64,000 nucleotides of DNA from Cypionkella sp. (GTDB taxonomy: Bacteria > Pseudomonadota > Alphaproteobacteria > Rhodobacterales > Rhodobacteraceae), in assembly GCA_023255415.1 (NCBI GenBank), contig JALRIN010000009.1, forward strand, positions 21,406-85,405, written 5' to 3'. Below the pieces are notes generated by a model. It was not told where the DNA came from. It saw nothing but the letters and a program-made list of their open reading frames with translations, and did not search any database. Position 1 is the stretch's first letter, and every line of letters starts with the position of its first letter. This document shows positions 24,605-33,855 of this stretch, one piece after another. Made by a program: the position numbers and the translations under genes.

Positions 24605-25728
24605 ACGGGAATTCGGCTTGCAAGGTATTGCGCAAACTCGAAATTTGGCCGCTCGAGGTGGCTAAGCGGCCCCGGCGCCGAAAGCCCGGCTTCGATGCCG
24701 GCATAAACCTTTTCGACGCAGTCCTTGTCTTCGATATTCACATCATCCAGCAGCGCCTTGACGGTTTTCAGATAGCCTTCGGCCTTGGGATCAGCGCACC
24801 AATCGGCTGACATGCCGCCGCCATAAAGCACATTCACATGATCGACCCCATCAGGTGTCAGGCACAGATACCAGAAATAGCCCGGCGTCAGGGTGATCAT
24901 CAGCGATGGGTAGATCGACAGCAGCCAAGTGATGCGGCGCTGATCACCCACAAGCTGGGTGTTGTCAGGATGCGCCAAAGACAGCGGAATGCTGTCGTTT
25001 TTCACAATGAAATGGTAGTTAAAGGCAGGCGAGCCTTCGGGGCAGGTCATTTTCATCAGATCAACCGACCCGCCAATGGTGCCCGCATGGCAGACCGGCA
25101 GATGATAGCTTTCCATGAAATTCTCGGCCAGAACCTTCCAATTGGTGCGCCAGCGAAAGCTTTCGCGAAAGGTCTCGCGGTAAGACCCCATATCCAGATA
25201 TCCAACAAGGTTTTCAACTTCTTGCAGGCTTTCGTGCGGGTCGGGGGCATCGGGGTTCAGGCTGACCATGATCCAGCCCAGCCAGTCTTGGCAGCGGATC
25301 TTTGGCAGCGCGATCTGGTCTTTGCAAAAGGCCTGATTGCCTGCCATAGCAGGGGCCCCGCGCAGCGATCCGTCAAGATTATAGGTCCAGGCGTGATAGG
25401 GGCAGACGATGGATTTGGTGGTGCCGCGCCCCTCTAGCAGTTTGGACATCCGGTGCCGGCACACATTCGACATCGCCCGCAAATGGCCGTCTTTGTCGCG
25501 CAGCACGATGATCGGCTCGCCGGCAATCTCCATGGTCAGATAATCGCCCGCATTCGGCAAAGCATCGGCCCGGCCTGCACAAAGCCAGTCTTGGCCAAAG
25601 ACGTGCTTTTGTTCCTGCGCCAGAAATTCTGCGCTGGTATAGACCGATTTCGGCATCGCATGCGCTTGGTTAAAGGGCACAGAGACATTGGCGTGCAGCT
25701 CGGCTGCGGCAGAGGTCGGCTTGGTCAT
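24601..25728 (-). CDS. Rieske non-heme iron oxygenase, alpha subunit
   Basis: 375 aa from ATG at 25728 with CAGGAT ahead of it. The Rieske [2Fe-2S] site is C90-x-H92 and C109-x2-H112; the catalytic domain has NWKVLAENFMESYHLPVCH, giving Fe ligands His209 and His214. The residue linking the two sites is Glu206 rather than the Asp usual in aromatic-ring dioxygenases; choline/betaine/carnitine oxygenases also use Glu there. So N-demethylation or oxidation of a quaternary amine is a plausible role, consistent with the amine locus 8 kb away. No reductase gene is adjacent. Aromatic-substrate activity cannot be excluded. Confidence 0.85.
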   Translation of the reverse strand: MTKPTSAAAELHANVSVPFNQAHAMPKSVYTSAEFLAQEQKHVFGQDWLCAGRADALPNAGDYLTMEIAGEPIIVLRDKDGHLRAMSNVCRHRMSKLLEGRGTTKSIVCPYHAWTYNLDGSLRGAPAMAGNQAFCKDQIALPKIRCQDWLGWIMVSLNPDAPDPHESLQEVENLVGYLDMGSYRETFRESFRWRTNWKVLAENFMESYHLPVCHAGTIGGSVDLMKMTCPEGSPAFNYHFIVKNDSIPLSLAHPDNTQLVGDQRRITWLLSIYPSLMITLTPGYFWYLCLTPDGVDHVNVLYGGGMSADWCADPKAEGYLKTVKALLDDVNIEDKDCVEKVYAGIEAGLSAPGPLSHLERPNFEFAQYLASRIPV

Positions 25729-25797
25729 GGCATCCTGCTTTCGCAAAAGGTTCGTTCAGTTGGCGGCAAGGCGCGGCAAAGCGCAAGTCAATCTTGG

Positions 25798-27987
25798 CTA
25801 AGGGCTGCTTGCCGTCAGGCTTTGCGCCGCCGCAATCAGCGCTTGGGTCGAGGGCAGGGTGGCGGCATAGGCGGGGCCCGTGGCGATAAAGCTGTCGGTG
25901 GCGGTCAGCCGCGCGGTTTTGGCGGCACTGTTTTCGGCAAACAGCGCCATCAGCGCCTCGGCAATGCCGCCCGAGTGGCGGGTTTCATCGACGATCAGGA
26001 TATGGCGGCAGTCTTTGGTGGCAGCGATCAGCGCTTGTGCGGGCAGGGGCGACAGCCAGCGCATATCAATGATGCGGGTGGCAAGCCCCAAGGCTGTCAG
26101 CGCGGGCAGGGCTTGCTGTGCCAGATAACAGCCATTGCCAAAGGTCACGATGGCCAGATCTTCGCCGATACCCTGCTGGCCAACCTGACCAAAGCCGATG
26201 GTCTGATCGGGCGCGGGATAGGTCTGCATCCAGGCGCCGTCTTTATCCGCATGCAGATCACGCATCGGGTAAAGGGCGATGGGTTCGACGAAAACCACCA
26301 GCCGTTGTTCTTCGCGCGCCAGCCGCGCGCATTCGCGCAGCATCATTGCCGCCTCTGCGCCATTCGACGGGCAGGCCAAAATCAGCCCTGGAATATCGCG
26401 CAGCACTGCCAGCGAGTTGTCGTTGTGAAAATGCCCACCAAAGCCTTTCTGATAGCCCAGCCCGGCAATGCGCAAGACCATCGGGTTGCTGTATTGCCCG
26501 TTCGAGAAAAACGGCAAAGTGGCGGCCTCGCCGCGCAGCTGGTCTTCGGCATTGTGCAGATAGGCCAGAAATTGAATCTCGGGGAAGGGCAAAAAGCCGT
26601 TTTGCGCCATGCCGATGGCAAGGCCCAGGATCGATTGCTCGTCCAGCAGCGTGTCGATCATCCGCGTCGCGCCAAAGCGCTGCGCCAGCTTTTGCGTCAC
26701 GCCATAGACCCCACCCTTGCGGCCAATGTCTTCGCCCATCATCACCATCTCGGGGTGGGCCAGCATAAGATCAGTCAGGGCCCAATTGATCAGCCGCGAC
26801 ATGACCTGCGGCTGATCCATCGCCGCCATATCTGCACCAAAGGCGGCTGCGCGCGCAGCAGGGCTTGGGCCATTGCTGGCGGCATTGTGGCGCTTGGGCG
26901 GGATGATCGCTGCCATCACATCGCTGGCGCTTTGCAACTTGGGGCGGGCGGTGGCCAGATCAGACAGCCGCGCCACTTCGATTTGGGTGTCCAGATAGAT
27001 CTGCAAGGCATGCTCTGCGGCCAGCGCGCCCGATTGATCCAACAGCCGCACCGCATGCAACAGCGGGTCTTGCGCCTCTTCAGCCTCGACCTCTGCGCGC
27101 GGCAGATAGGTGGTGGGCACATCGGCCCCGGCATGGCCATAAAGCCGAATGGTTTTCAGATGCAAAAACGCCGGTTTGCGGCGGTTGCGGGCAAACTCTG
27201 CCGCCTGCTGCGCGACGCGGTAGGTCTCGAAAATATCCAAGCCATTGGCGTGGAAATAGCGCAAGCCCGGCCGGTTTGAAAAAGAGGCCGCGATCCAGCC
27301 GTCAGGGGTCTTGGTGGAAATGCCAATGCCATTGTCTTCGCAGCAAAACAAAATCGGCAGCGGATGCGATTGATAGGCGGTCCATTGCGCGGTGTTAAAG
27401 GCGCCCTGTGCGGTAGAGTGATTGGCCGAGGCATCGCCAAAGGAACAAAAGATCAGCGCATCGTCGGGCAGGCTTGCATGTTCGGGTCGGGCTTTGCGGG
27501 CGGCCCCAATGGCATAGGCCGCCCCCACCGCCTTGGGCAGATGGCTGGCGATGGTCGAAGTTTGCGGCGGGATGTTCAGCGCCTTGGACCCCAGCACCTT
27601 ATGCCGCCCGCCCGAAATCGGATCCTCGCGCGAGGCCGCAAAGGACAACAGCATGTCATAGGCAGGGGTTTGGCCCGGCACTTGCCCCGCACGGGCAATC
27701 TGAAACGCCGCGTCGCGGTAGTGCAAAAACGCCATATCGCTGGGTCGCAGCGCGCGCGCCACAGCTGCAAGGCCTTCGTGGCCAGACGAGCCGATGGTAT
27801 AAAAGCCTTTGCCTGCGCGCTGCATCACCCGACTTTGTCGGTCAAGCGCGCGCGAGATGCAGGCAGCGCGGTAAATCTCGACCGCCTCAGCCGCGCTTAG
27901 GGGGCCAGAGGCGGGCGTGCCTGCGGGAAAGTCGCGCGCGGCCACACGGCGCAGAAAGTTGTCATGAACGATATCGGCGCGGTCCAT
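25798..27987 (-). CDS. Fused alpha-keto acid dehydrogenase E1 (alpha and beta components in one chain)
   Basis: 729 aa. Residues ~1-350 match an E1-alpha subunit (thiamine-diphosphate region FGDASANHSTAQGAFNTA and HLKTIRLYGHAGAD); residues ~390-729 match E1-beta (MMGEDIGRKGGVYGVTQKL, FGGHFHNDNSLAVLRDIPGL, PSNGAEAAMM, VDETRHSGGIAEAL). Usually these are two genes, as in branched-chain 2-oxoacid dehydrogenase, so this is a fused form. It decarboxylates a 2-oxo acid and transfers the acyl group to a lipoyl E2, but neither E2 nor E3 is nearby. The start at 27987 has AGGAG 7 nt upstream. The substrate may be a branched-chain 2-oxo acid or another. Confidence 0.85.
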   Translation of the reverse strand: MDRADIVHDNFLRRVAARDFPAGTPASGPLSAAEAVEIYRAACISRALDRQSRVMQRAGKGFYTIGSSGHEGLAAVARALRPSDMAFLHYRDAAFQIARAGQVPGQTPAYDMLLSFAASREDPISGGRHKVLGSKALNIPPQTSTIASHLPKAVGAAYAIGAARKARPEHASLPDDALIFCSFGDASANHSTAQGAFNTAQWTAYQSHPLPILFCCEDNGIGISTKTPDGWIAASFSNRPGLRYFHANGLDIFETYRVAQQAAEFARNRRKPAFLHLKTIRLYGHAGADVPTTYLPRAEVEAEEAQDPLLHAVRLLDQSGALAAEHALQIYLDTQIEVARLSDLATARPKLQSASDVMAAIIPPKRHNAASNGPSPAARAAAFGADMAAMDQPQVMSRLINWALTDLMLAHPEMVMMGEDIGRKGGVYGVTQKLAQRFGATRMIDTLLDEQSILGLAIGMAQNGFLPFPEIQFLAYLHNAEDQLRGEAATLPFFSNGQYSNPMVLRIAGLGYQKGFGGHFHNDNSLAVLRDIPGLILACPSNGAEAAMMLRECARLAREEQRLVVFVEPIALYPMRDLHADKDGAWMQTYPAPDQTIGFGQVGQQGIGEDLAIVTFGNGCYLAQQALPALTALGLATRIIDMRWLSPLPAQALIAATKDCRHILIVDETRHSGGIAEALMALFAENSAAKTARLTATDSFIATGPAYAATLPSTQALIAAAQSLTASSP

Positions 27988-28170
27988 CGCAGGCTCCTGT
28001 TTTCGGCCAGCCTAGCCGATTGTGGCGCGAGGATGAAGCCACCGCTTGCGCCCGTCTGTCTGGCCTTAGCAGAGCATTTGCTCTGGACATAAGGAAATGC
28101 CAGCACTTCCCTGATGATACCAGATGAGGGGTCGCATCGGGCGACCCAAAGCTATTGAAGAGGTCAGGCC

Positions 28171-29553
28171 ATGGATGGCTATACGAACGCCAATGATATC
28201 AGCGCTGTGATCGCGGCCGATAAGGCGCATGTCTGGCATCACCTAAGCCAGCACAAGGGCTACGAATCCCCCGATGTTGATCCGCGTATCATTGTCGAGG
28301 GCAAGGGCCTGCGGGTTTGGGATGCCCGCGGCAAGGAATATATCGACGCGGTTTCGGGCGCTGTCTGGACGGTGAACGTAGGCTATGGCCGCACAAGCAT
28401 CGCCGACGCTGTGCGCGACACGCTGGTCAAGATGAACTATTTTGCCGGCGTTGGCGGCTCGGTTCCTGCGGCTTTGTTTGCCGAACGGTTGATCTCGAAA
28501 ATGCCGGGCATGAGCCGGGTCTATTATTCCAACTCGGGCTCTGAGGCCAACGAGAAGGTCTATAAGATGGTGCGCCAGATCTCGCACAAGCATCACGGCG
28601 GCAAGAAATGGAAGATCCTGTATCGCGAGCGCGACTATCACGGCACCACCATTGGCACTTTGGCGACCAGCGGTCAGGCCGAGCGCGCGGCACAATACGG
28701 GCCCTATCCTGACGGCTTTGTGATGGTGCCGCACTGCCTTGAGTATCGCAAGCAGTGGGATGTCGAAAACTACGGCGAGCGGGCAGCCGATGCGATCGAA
28801 GAAGTGATCCTGCGCGAAGGCCCAGATACTGTGGGCGCCATTGTGCTGGAACCCGTGACCGCAGGCGGTGGCGTGATCACCCCGCCCGAAGGATATTGGC
28901 AGCGGGTTCAGGAAATTTGCAAGAAATACAACGTCTTGCTGCATATTGATGAAGTGGTTTGTGGCCTTGGTCGCACCGGCACCTGGTTTGGCTATCAGAA
29001 CTACGGCATCAAGCCGGATTTCGTGACCATGGCCAAGGGCGTCGCCTCGGGCTATGCCGCGATCTCTTGCACGGTCACCACCGAAGAGGTGTTTTCGATG
29101 TTCAAGGATGCGGGCGATACCATGTCGTATTTCCGCGACATCTCGACCTTTGGCGGCTGCACCGCGGGGCCTGCGGCGGCGCTGGAAAACATGCGCATCA
29201 TCGAGGACGAAGACCTGCTGAACAACACCCTGAAGATGGGCGCGCGGGTGATGGATAATCTGAACGCGCTGATGGATAAGCACAAGGTTATTGGCGATGT
29301 GCGCGGCAAGGGGCTGTTCTGCGGTGCCGAATTGGTGGCAGATCGCGTCACCAAAGAGCCGATGGACGAAAAGAAAGTCATGGCTGTGGTGGCCGATTGC
29401 AACGCCCAAGGCGTGATCATCGGCATGACCAATCGCAGCTTGCCGGGGCTGAACAACACGCTTTGCCTCAGCCCCGCGCTGATCGCCACCGCTGATGATA
29501 TCGACCAGATCACCGGCGCGATCGACAGGGCGCTGACCAAGGTCTTTGGCTGA
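28171..29553 (+). CDS. tpa: Taurine-pyruvate aminotransferase
   Basis: A 460-aa class-III PLP aminotransferase. The internal aldimine lysine is in VTMAKGVASGYAAIS (~residue 290) and the cofactor segments YYSNSGSEANEKVYKMVRQ and HIDEVVCGLGRTG are complete. Assignment to Tpa (taurine + pyruvate = sulfoacetaldehyde + alanine) rests on overall similarity and on the neighbours tauR and xsc, the standard taurine dissimilation set. AGAGG stands before ATG at 28171. A terminator follows directly, so tpa is a single-gene transcript. No tauABC importer is present in the window. Confidence 0.92.
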   Translation: MDGYTNANDISAVIAADKAHVWHHLSQHKGYESPDVDPRIIVEGKGLRVWDARGKEYIDAVSGAVWTVNVGYGRTSIADAVRDTLVKMNYFAGVGGSVPAALFAERLISKMPGMSRVYYSNSGSEANEKVYKMVRQISHKHHGGKKWKILYRERDYHGTTIGTLATSGQAERAAQYGPYPDGFVMVPHCLEYRKQWDVENYGERAADAIEEVILREGPDTVGAIVLEPVTAGGGVITPPEGYWQRVQEICKKYNVLLHIDEVVCGLGRTGTWFGYQNYGIKPDFVTMAKGVASGYAAISCTVTTEEVFSMFKDAGDTMSYFRDISTFGGCTAGPAAALENMRIIEDEDLLNNTLKMGARVMDNLNALMDKHKVIGDVRGKGLFCGAELVADRVTKEPMDEKKVMAVVADCNAQGVIIGMTNRSLPGLNNTLCLSPALIATADDIDQITGAIDRALTKVFG

Positions 29554-29576
29554 TCTTTTGATCGGCTGATCTGTTA

Positions 29577-29613
29577 AAAGCCGCCGTGCGCCATTGGCTG
29601 CGGCGGCTTTTTT
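29577..29613 (+). terminator. Rho-independent terminator after tpa
   Basis: AAAGCCGCC (29577-29585) pairs with GGCGGCTTT (29602-29610) and runs into TTTTTT. It separates tpa from tauR. Confidence 0.9.
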
Positions 29614-29640
29614 ATGGCGCCAGGCTTGCAGGGCCGGGGC

Positions 29641-29672
29641 TTGACATTCGGGCAAGCGCAGCCGTCTATAAG
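29641..29672 (+). promoter_or_regulatory. Probable sigma-70 promoter of tauR
   Basis: TTGACA at 29641-29646 and TCTATA/TATAAG at ~29665-29672 with 18-20 bp spacing, 45-75 bp upstream of the tauR ATG. TauR-type regulators often autorepress; no operator repeat is assigned. Confidence 0.5.
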
Positions 29673-29714
29673 TCCAGCTGATCAGCCCAATGAGGCCAGC
29701 CAAACGAGGCCAGA

Positions 29715-31175
29715 ATGTCGATCCCTGCCGAAGCCTTTGTCCTGCCTGCTGCCGCACGCGGCACGCTGCAACAACGCATCCGCCAGATGGTGACTGAAAG
29801 CGTGCTGTCTGGGCGGTTTCGCGCGGGGCAAAAGATGCCATCGTCGCGCGGCTTGGCCGAGCATCTGGGCATCAGCCGCATCACCGTGACGCTGGCCTAT
29901 GCCGAATTGGTCAGCGCTGATTATCTGTCAGCCAAGGGGCGCTCGGGCTATTTCATCTCGGAAAACGCGCCGCGCGCGCCGGAATTGCCTGCCCGCGCCC
30001 CGCGCGCCGAGGGGGCCGATTTTGCGCGGCTGACGGGGGGGCGCTATTCGGGTTTTGAAACCGTAAAACGGCCATTGGATTGGGACAATTACGACTTTCC
30101 CTTTATCTATGGTCAGGCGGACCCAAGCCTGTTTGATCACCAAAACTGGCGGCTTTGCGCGCTGCGCGCCTTGGGGCGGAAGGATTTTGCCGCGCTGACC
30201 AGCGATATGTATGACCGCGATGATCCTTTGCTGATCGAACATCTGTTGCGCTCGATCCTGCCACGGCGCGGGATTGCGGCGCGCGAGGATGAGGTTTTGC
30301 TGACCATGGGGGCGCAGAACGGGCTTTGGATCACCGCGACCGCGCTTTTGGGGCAGGGGCGGCGGGCTGTGGTGGAAAATCCCGGCTATTCGGGTCTGCG
30401 CGGGATTTTGGCGCCTTCGGGGGCAGAGGTGATCTCGGTCGATGTCGATGCCGATGGGCTGCCGCCCGATGCGGTGCCCAAGGGCGTCGATGTGGTCTTT
30501 ACCACCGCCAGCCACCAATGCCCGACCAATGCCACCATGCCGCTGGAGCGGCGCCTGGCACTGCTGGAGGCGGCTGGGCGCGAGGGCTTTGTGATTGTCG
30601 AGGATGACTATGAATTCGAGATGTCGTTTCTAAAGCCGGTTTCGCCAGCGCTGAAGTCTTTGGACAGCGAGGGGCGGGTGGTCTATGCGGGGTCGTTTTC
30701 GAAAAGCGTGTTCCCGGGGATGCGGCTTGGCTATCTGGTGGGGCCTGCAAGCTTTATCCGCGAGGCGCGTGCCTTGCGGCTGATGATGCTGCGCCACCCG
30801 CCCGGGCATATTCAGCGCACGGTGGCCTATTTTCTAAGCCTTGGCCATTATGATGCGCTGATCAACCGCATGCGCAACGCCTACCGGCGGCGCAGGCAGG
30901 TGATGGAAGAGGCGATCCGCGAGACGGGGCTGGTGGTGGCAGGGCAGGGCGGCTTTGGCGGCTCGAGTTTCTGGATGCGCGCGCCTGCGGGGGTGGATAC
31001 CGAGGCTCTGGCCGAAGCACTGCGCGGCGAGGGTGTGCTGATCGAGCCGGGGCGGGTGTTTTTCAACCCGCAGCAGGCACCGAAGAATTTCTATCGGCTG
31101 GGCTATTCCTCGATCTCGCCTGTGAAGATCCCCGAGGGTATTGCCAAGATCGCAGCGGCCATTCGGCGGGCCTGA
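29715..31175 (+). CDS. tauR: MocR/TauR-type regulator (GntR helix-turn-helix fused to aminotransferase-like domain)
   Basis: 486 aa: N-terminal GntR winged helix (~15-80, AEHLGISRITVTLAYAELVS) joined by a linker to a fold-type-I aminotransferase-like domain (~120-486) with the PLP-lysine segment YAGSFSKSVFPGMRLGY and VEDDYEFEM. This is the MocR architecture. In Rhodobacter capsulatus TauR, a member of this family, activates tpa-xsc in response to taurine. Position between tpa and xsc fits that role, so a taurine-derived PLP adduct is the likely effector. GAGG precedes ATG at 29715. Confidence 0.9.
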   Translation: MSIPAEAFVLPAAARGTLQQRIRQMVTESVLSGRFRAGQKMPSSRGLAEHLGISRITVTLAYAELVSADYLSAKGRSGYFISENAPRAPELPARAPRAEGADFARLTGGRYSGFETVKRPLDWDNYDFPFIYGQADPSLFDHQNWRLCALRALGRKDFAALTSDMYDRDDPLLIEHLLRSILPRRGIAAREDEVLLTMGAQNGLWITATALLGQGRRAVVENPGYSGLRGILAPSGAEVISVDVDADGLPPDAVPKGVDVVFTTASHQCPTNATMPLERRLALLEAAGREGFVIVEDDYEFEMSFLKPVSPALKSLDSEGRVVYAGSFSKSVFPGMRLGYLVGPASFIREARALRLMMLRHPPGHIQRTVAYFLSLGHYDALINRMRNAYRRRRQVMEEAIRETGLVVAGQGGFGGSSFWMRAPAGVDTEALAEALRGEGVLIEPGRVFFNPQQAPKNFYRLGYSSISPVKIPEGIAKIAAAIRRA

Positions 31176-31194
31176 GCGCGCAAACTGTAGGCCA

Positions 31195-31239
31195 GCGGGG
31201 CGCTGCCCCGCACCCCGGGATATTTAGGCCAAGATGAAA
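31195..31239. repeat. REP-like extragenic motif with 7-bp hairpin
   Basis: GCGGGGC-GCT-GCCCCGC (31195-31211), then ACCCCGGGATATTTAGGCC and AAGATGAAA. It strongly resembles a short GC-hairpin plus GGGATATTT...GGCCAAGATGAA sequence I associate with repeated intergenic elements of Rhodobacteraceae genomes; copy number could not be counted here. It lies between tauR and xsc. Confidence 0.5.
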
Positions 31240-31339
31240 GCCGGTTCTGGCGCTATCGGGGTTTTATGTCTGGCCCTAAGGCGGTTTTCGGTGGCGGCAT
31301 AACATCGGGTCAAGGCGCGATGCCAGAGGAGAGATTGCA

Positions 31340-33112
31340 ATGCGGATGACCACGGAAGAAGCTTTTATCAAAGTGCTGCAGATGCACGGGATTGAACATG
31401 CCTTTGGCATTATTGGCTCGGCCTTTATGCCAATCTCGGATCTGTTTCCGCGTGCGGGGATCACCTTTTGGGATTGCGCGCATGAGGGCTCGGGCGGGAT
31501 GATGGCGGATGGCTATACGCGTGCGTCTGGCAAGATGTCGATGATGATCGCGCAAAACGGGCCGGGGATTACCAATTTTGTCACCGCAGTGAAGACGGCC
31601 TATTGGAACCATACGCCTTTGTTGTTGGTAACGCCACAGGCGGCGAATAAGACCATTGGCATGGGCGGCTTTCAAGAGGTCGAGCAGATGGCGCTGTTCA
31701 AGGATATGGTGGCCTATCAAGAAGAGGTGCGCGATCCGAGCCGGGTGGCCGAGGTGTTGAACCGCTGCATCCTGAACGCCAAGCGGATGTCGGCACCGGT
31801 GCAGATCAACATGCCGCGCGATTATTGGACGCATGTGATCGACATTGATCTGCCGGCGATGGTGGAGTTCGAGCGCCCTGCGGGAGGCGCGGCGGCGATT
31901 GCGGCGGCGGCGGAGCTGTTGTCAAACGCCAAGTTTCCGGTGATCTTGAACGGTGCGGGCGTGGTTTTGGGGGGGGCTATTGCTGCCAGCATGGCGCTGG
32001 CCGAGCGGTTGGAAGCGCCGGTTTGTGTGGGATATCAGCACAATGACGCCTTTCCGGGCAGTCATCCGCTGTTTGCGGGGCCTTTGGGCTATAATGGCAG
32101 CAAGGCGGCGATGGAGCTGATTGCCCAGGCTGATGTGGTTTTATGTCTGGGCACGCGGTTGAATCCGTTTTCGACCCTGCCGGGCTATGGTTTGGATTAC
32201 TGGCCGAAGACCGCCAAGATCATTCAGGTTGATATCAACCCAGACCGGATTGGCCTGACCAAGAAGGTCTCGGTTGGCATTGTGGGCGATGCGCGCAAGG
32301 TGGCTGAAGCCCTTCTGGCCAATCTTTCGGCGCAGGCGGGCGAGGCTGGGCGCGAAGTGCGCAAGGCCAATATCGCGCAGACCAAATCGGCTTGGGCGCA
32401 GGCTTTGTCGAGCATGGACCACGAAGAAGATGACGAAGGCACCACTTGGAACCAGCGCGCGCGGGCTGATAAGCCCGAGTGGATGAGCCCGCGGATGGCG
32501 TGGCGCGCCATTCAAGCCGCGCTGCCGAAAGAGGCGATTATCTCGAGCGATATTGGCAACAACTGTGCAATCGGCAATGCCTATCCGACCTTTGAGGCGG
32601 GGCGGAAGTATCTGGCGCCGGGGCTGTTTGGGCCTTGTGGCTACGGCTTGCCTGCGGTGGTGGGCGCCAAGATCGGCTGCCCTGACGTGCCGGTGGTGGG
32701 GTTTTCGGGTGATGGCGCTTTTGGCATCGCGGTGACAGAACTGACAGCCATTGGGCGCGGCGAATGGCCTGCGATCACGCAAGTGGTGTTTCGCAACTAT
32801 CAATGGGGGGCCGAGAAGCGCAATTCGACCCTGTGGTATGAGGACAATTTTGTCGGCACAGAATTGGATCAGCAGGTGTCTTATGCGGGCATTGCCAAGG
32901 CTTGCGGTTTACAAGGCGTGGTGGCGCGCACGATGCAAGAGCTGACCGACGCGCTGCGTCAGGCGATTGTTGACCAGAAGGCGGGCAAGACCACGTTGAT
33001 TGAAGCGATGATCAACCAAGAGCTGGGCGAGCCTTTCCGCCGCGATGCAATGAAGAAACCTGTCGCGGTGGCGGGGATCTCGGCGGCGGATATGGTTCCG
33101 CAGCGGGTATGA
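31340..33112 (+). CDS. xsc: Sulfoacetaldehyde acetyltransferase
   Basis: 590 aa, thiamine-diphosphate enzyme of the acetohydroxyacid-synthase superfamily. Pyr domain (~1-165) has KVLQMHGIEHAFGIIGSAFM and FGII catalytic Glu context; PP domain (~400-560) has the TPP motif GFSGDGAFGIAVTELTAIGRG and VVFRNYQWGAEKRNSTLWY. Xsc converts sulfoacetaldehyde and phosphate to sulfite and acetyl phosphate in the cytoplasm. GGAGAG lies before ATG at 31340. It overlaps the next gene by ATGA, so xsc, exporter and acetate kinase are translated together. Sequence and context agree strongly. Confidence 0.95.
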   Translation: MRMTTEEAFIKVLQMHGIEHAFGIIGSAFMPISDLFPRAGITFWDCAHEGSGGMMADGYTRASGKMSMMIAQNGPGITNFVTAVKTAYWNHTPLLLVTPQAANKTIGMGGFQEVEQMALFKDMVAYQEEVRDPSRVAEVLNRCILNAKRMSAPVQINMPRDYWTHVIDIDLPAMVEFERPAGGAAAIAAAAELLSNAKFPVILNGAGVVLGGAIAASMALAERLEAPVCVGYQHNDAFPGSHPLFAGPLGYNGSKAAMELIAQADVVLCLGTRLNPFSTLPGYGLDYWPKTAKIIQVDINPDRIGLTKKVSVGIVGDARKVAEALLANLSAQAGEAGREVRKANIAQTKSAWAQALSSMDHEEDDEGTTWNQRARADKPEWMSPRMAWRAIQAALPKEAIISSDIGNNCAIGNAYPTFEAGRKYLAPGLFGPCGYGLPAVVGAKIGCPDVPVVGFSGDGAFGIAVTELTAIGRGEWPAITQVVFRNYQWGAEKRNSTLWYEDNFVGTELDQQVSYAGIAKACGLQGVVARTMQELTDALRQAIVDQKAGKTTLIEAMINQELGEPFRRDAMKKPVAVAGISAADMVPQRV

Positions 33113-33855
33113 GCCTGCCCTTTGATCTGAGCTTTGCGGCGGCGGCCTATATGGCCGTCGTCGTTGTGGTTTCAGCCTTTGTGCGCGGCTATTCTGGCTT
33201 TGGCTTTTCGGCTATGGTGATCACGGCTTCGGGCTTGGTGACAAGCCCGCTGCATTTTGTGGCGGTTGTGGTGCTATGTGAGATGGTGATGACGGCGCAG
33301 GCTTGGCGCGGCATTGGCGGCGATGTCGATTGGCGGCGGGTCAAGTTTCTGCTGGCGGGGGCGGCGCTGGGCATGCCCTTGGGGCTCTGGGCGCTGACCT
33401 CGGTGCCGTTGCCGGTCGCGCGCGGGGTGATCTCGGGCTATGTGCTTGTGATGTGTGCAATTTTGCTGGCGGGCTGGCGGTTTCGTTCCGAGGTGACGGG
33501 GGCGGGCAATCTGGCCGCCGGTGTGATCTCGGGGCTGGCCAATGCGCCGGGGATGGGGGGCTTGCCGGTGGCTGCGTTTTTTGCCGCCCAACCGATGCCG
33601 GTGGCGGTGTTTCGCGCCAGTTTGGTGGCCTATTTCCCACTGCTCGACCTTTATGGCGCGCCTTTATATTTCCTGAGCGGTCTGGTCAGTTGGGATACGC
33701 TTTGGGCCAGTGTGCTGACCCTGCCGATGGTGATTTTCGGCAATTGGTTGGGCGGGCGACATTTCTTTCAAACAGATCCGCAAGAGTTCCGCCGCTTTGC
33801 CATTTTGCTGCTGGGCGCGCTGGCTTTGGCGGGGCTGATCAAGGCGGTGATCTAG
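33109..33855 (+). CDS. TauE/SafE-family sulfite/sulfoacetate exporter-like membrane protein
   Basis: 248 aa with about seven or eight hydrophobic segments; the N-terminal repeat AAYMAVVVVVSAFVRGYSGFGFS and the later GLANAPGMGGLPVAA segment are typical of TauE/SafE (DUF81). These proteins are proposed to export sulfite or related anions, protecting cells during sulfonate use. Start ATG at 33109 overlaps the xsc stop by 4 bp; its TAG stop is directly followed by the ATG of ackA. Its position between sulfite production (xsc) and oxidation (soeABC, 3 kb downstream) fits sulfite handling. Confidence 0.88.
   Translation: MSLPFDLSFAAAAYMAVVVVVSAFVRGYSGFGFSAMVITASGLVTSPLHFVAVVVLCEMVMTAQAWRGIGGDVDWRRVKFLLAGAALGMPLGLWALTSVPLPVARGVISGYVLVMCAILLAGWRFRSEVTGAGNLAAGVISGLANAPGMGGLPVAAFFAAQPMPVAVFRASLVAYFPLLDLYGAPLYFLSGLVSWDTLWASVLTLPMVIFGNWLGGRHFFQTDPQEFRRFAILLLGALALAGLIKAVI

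Noticed and set aside
25453..27279. 608-codon plus-strand ORF antisense to the Rieske and E1 genes
   Set aside because: A shadow of the strongly coding minus-strand genes; His/Gln-rich translation with no family.
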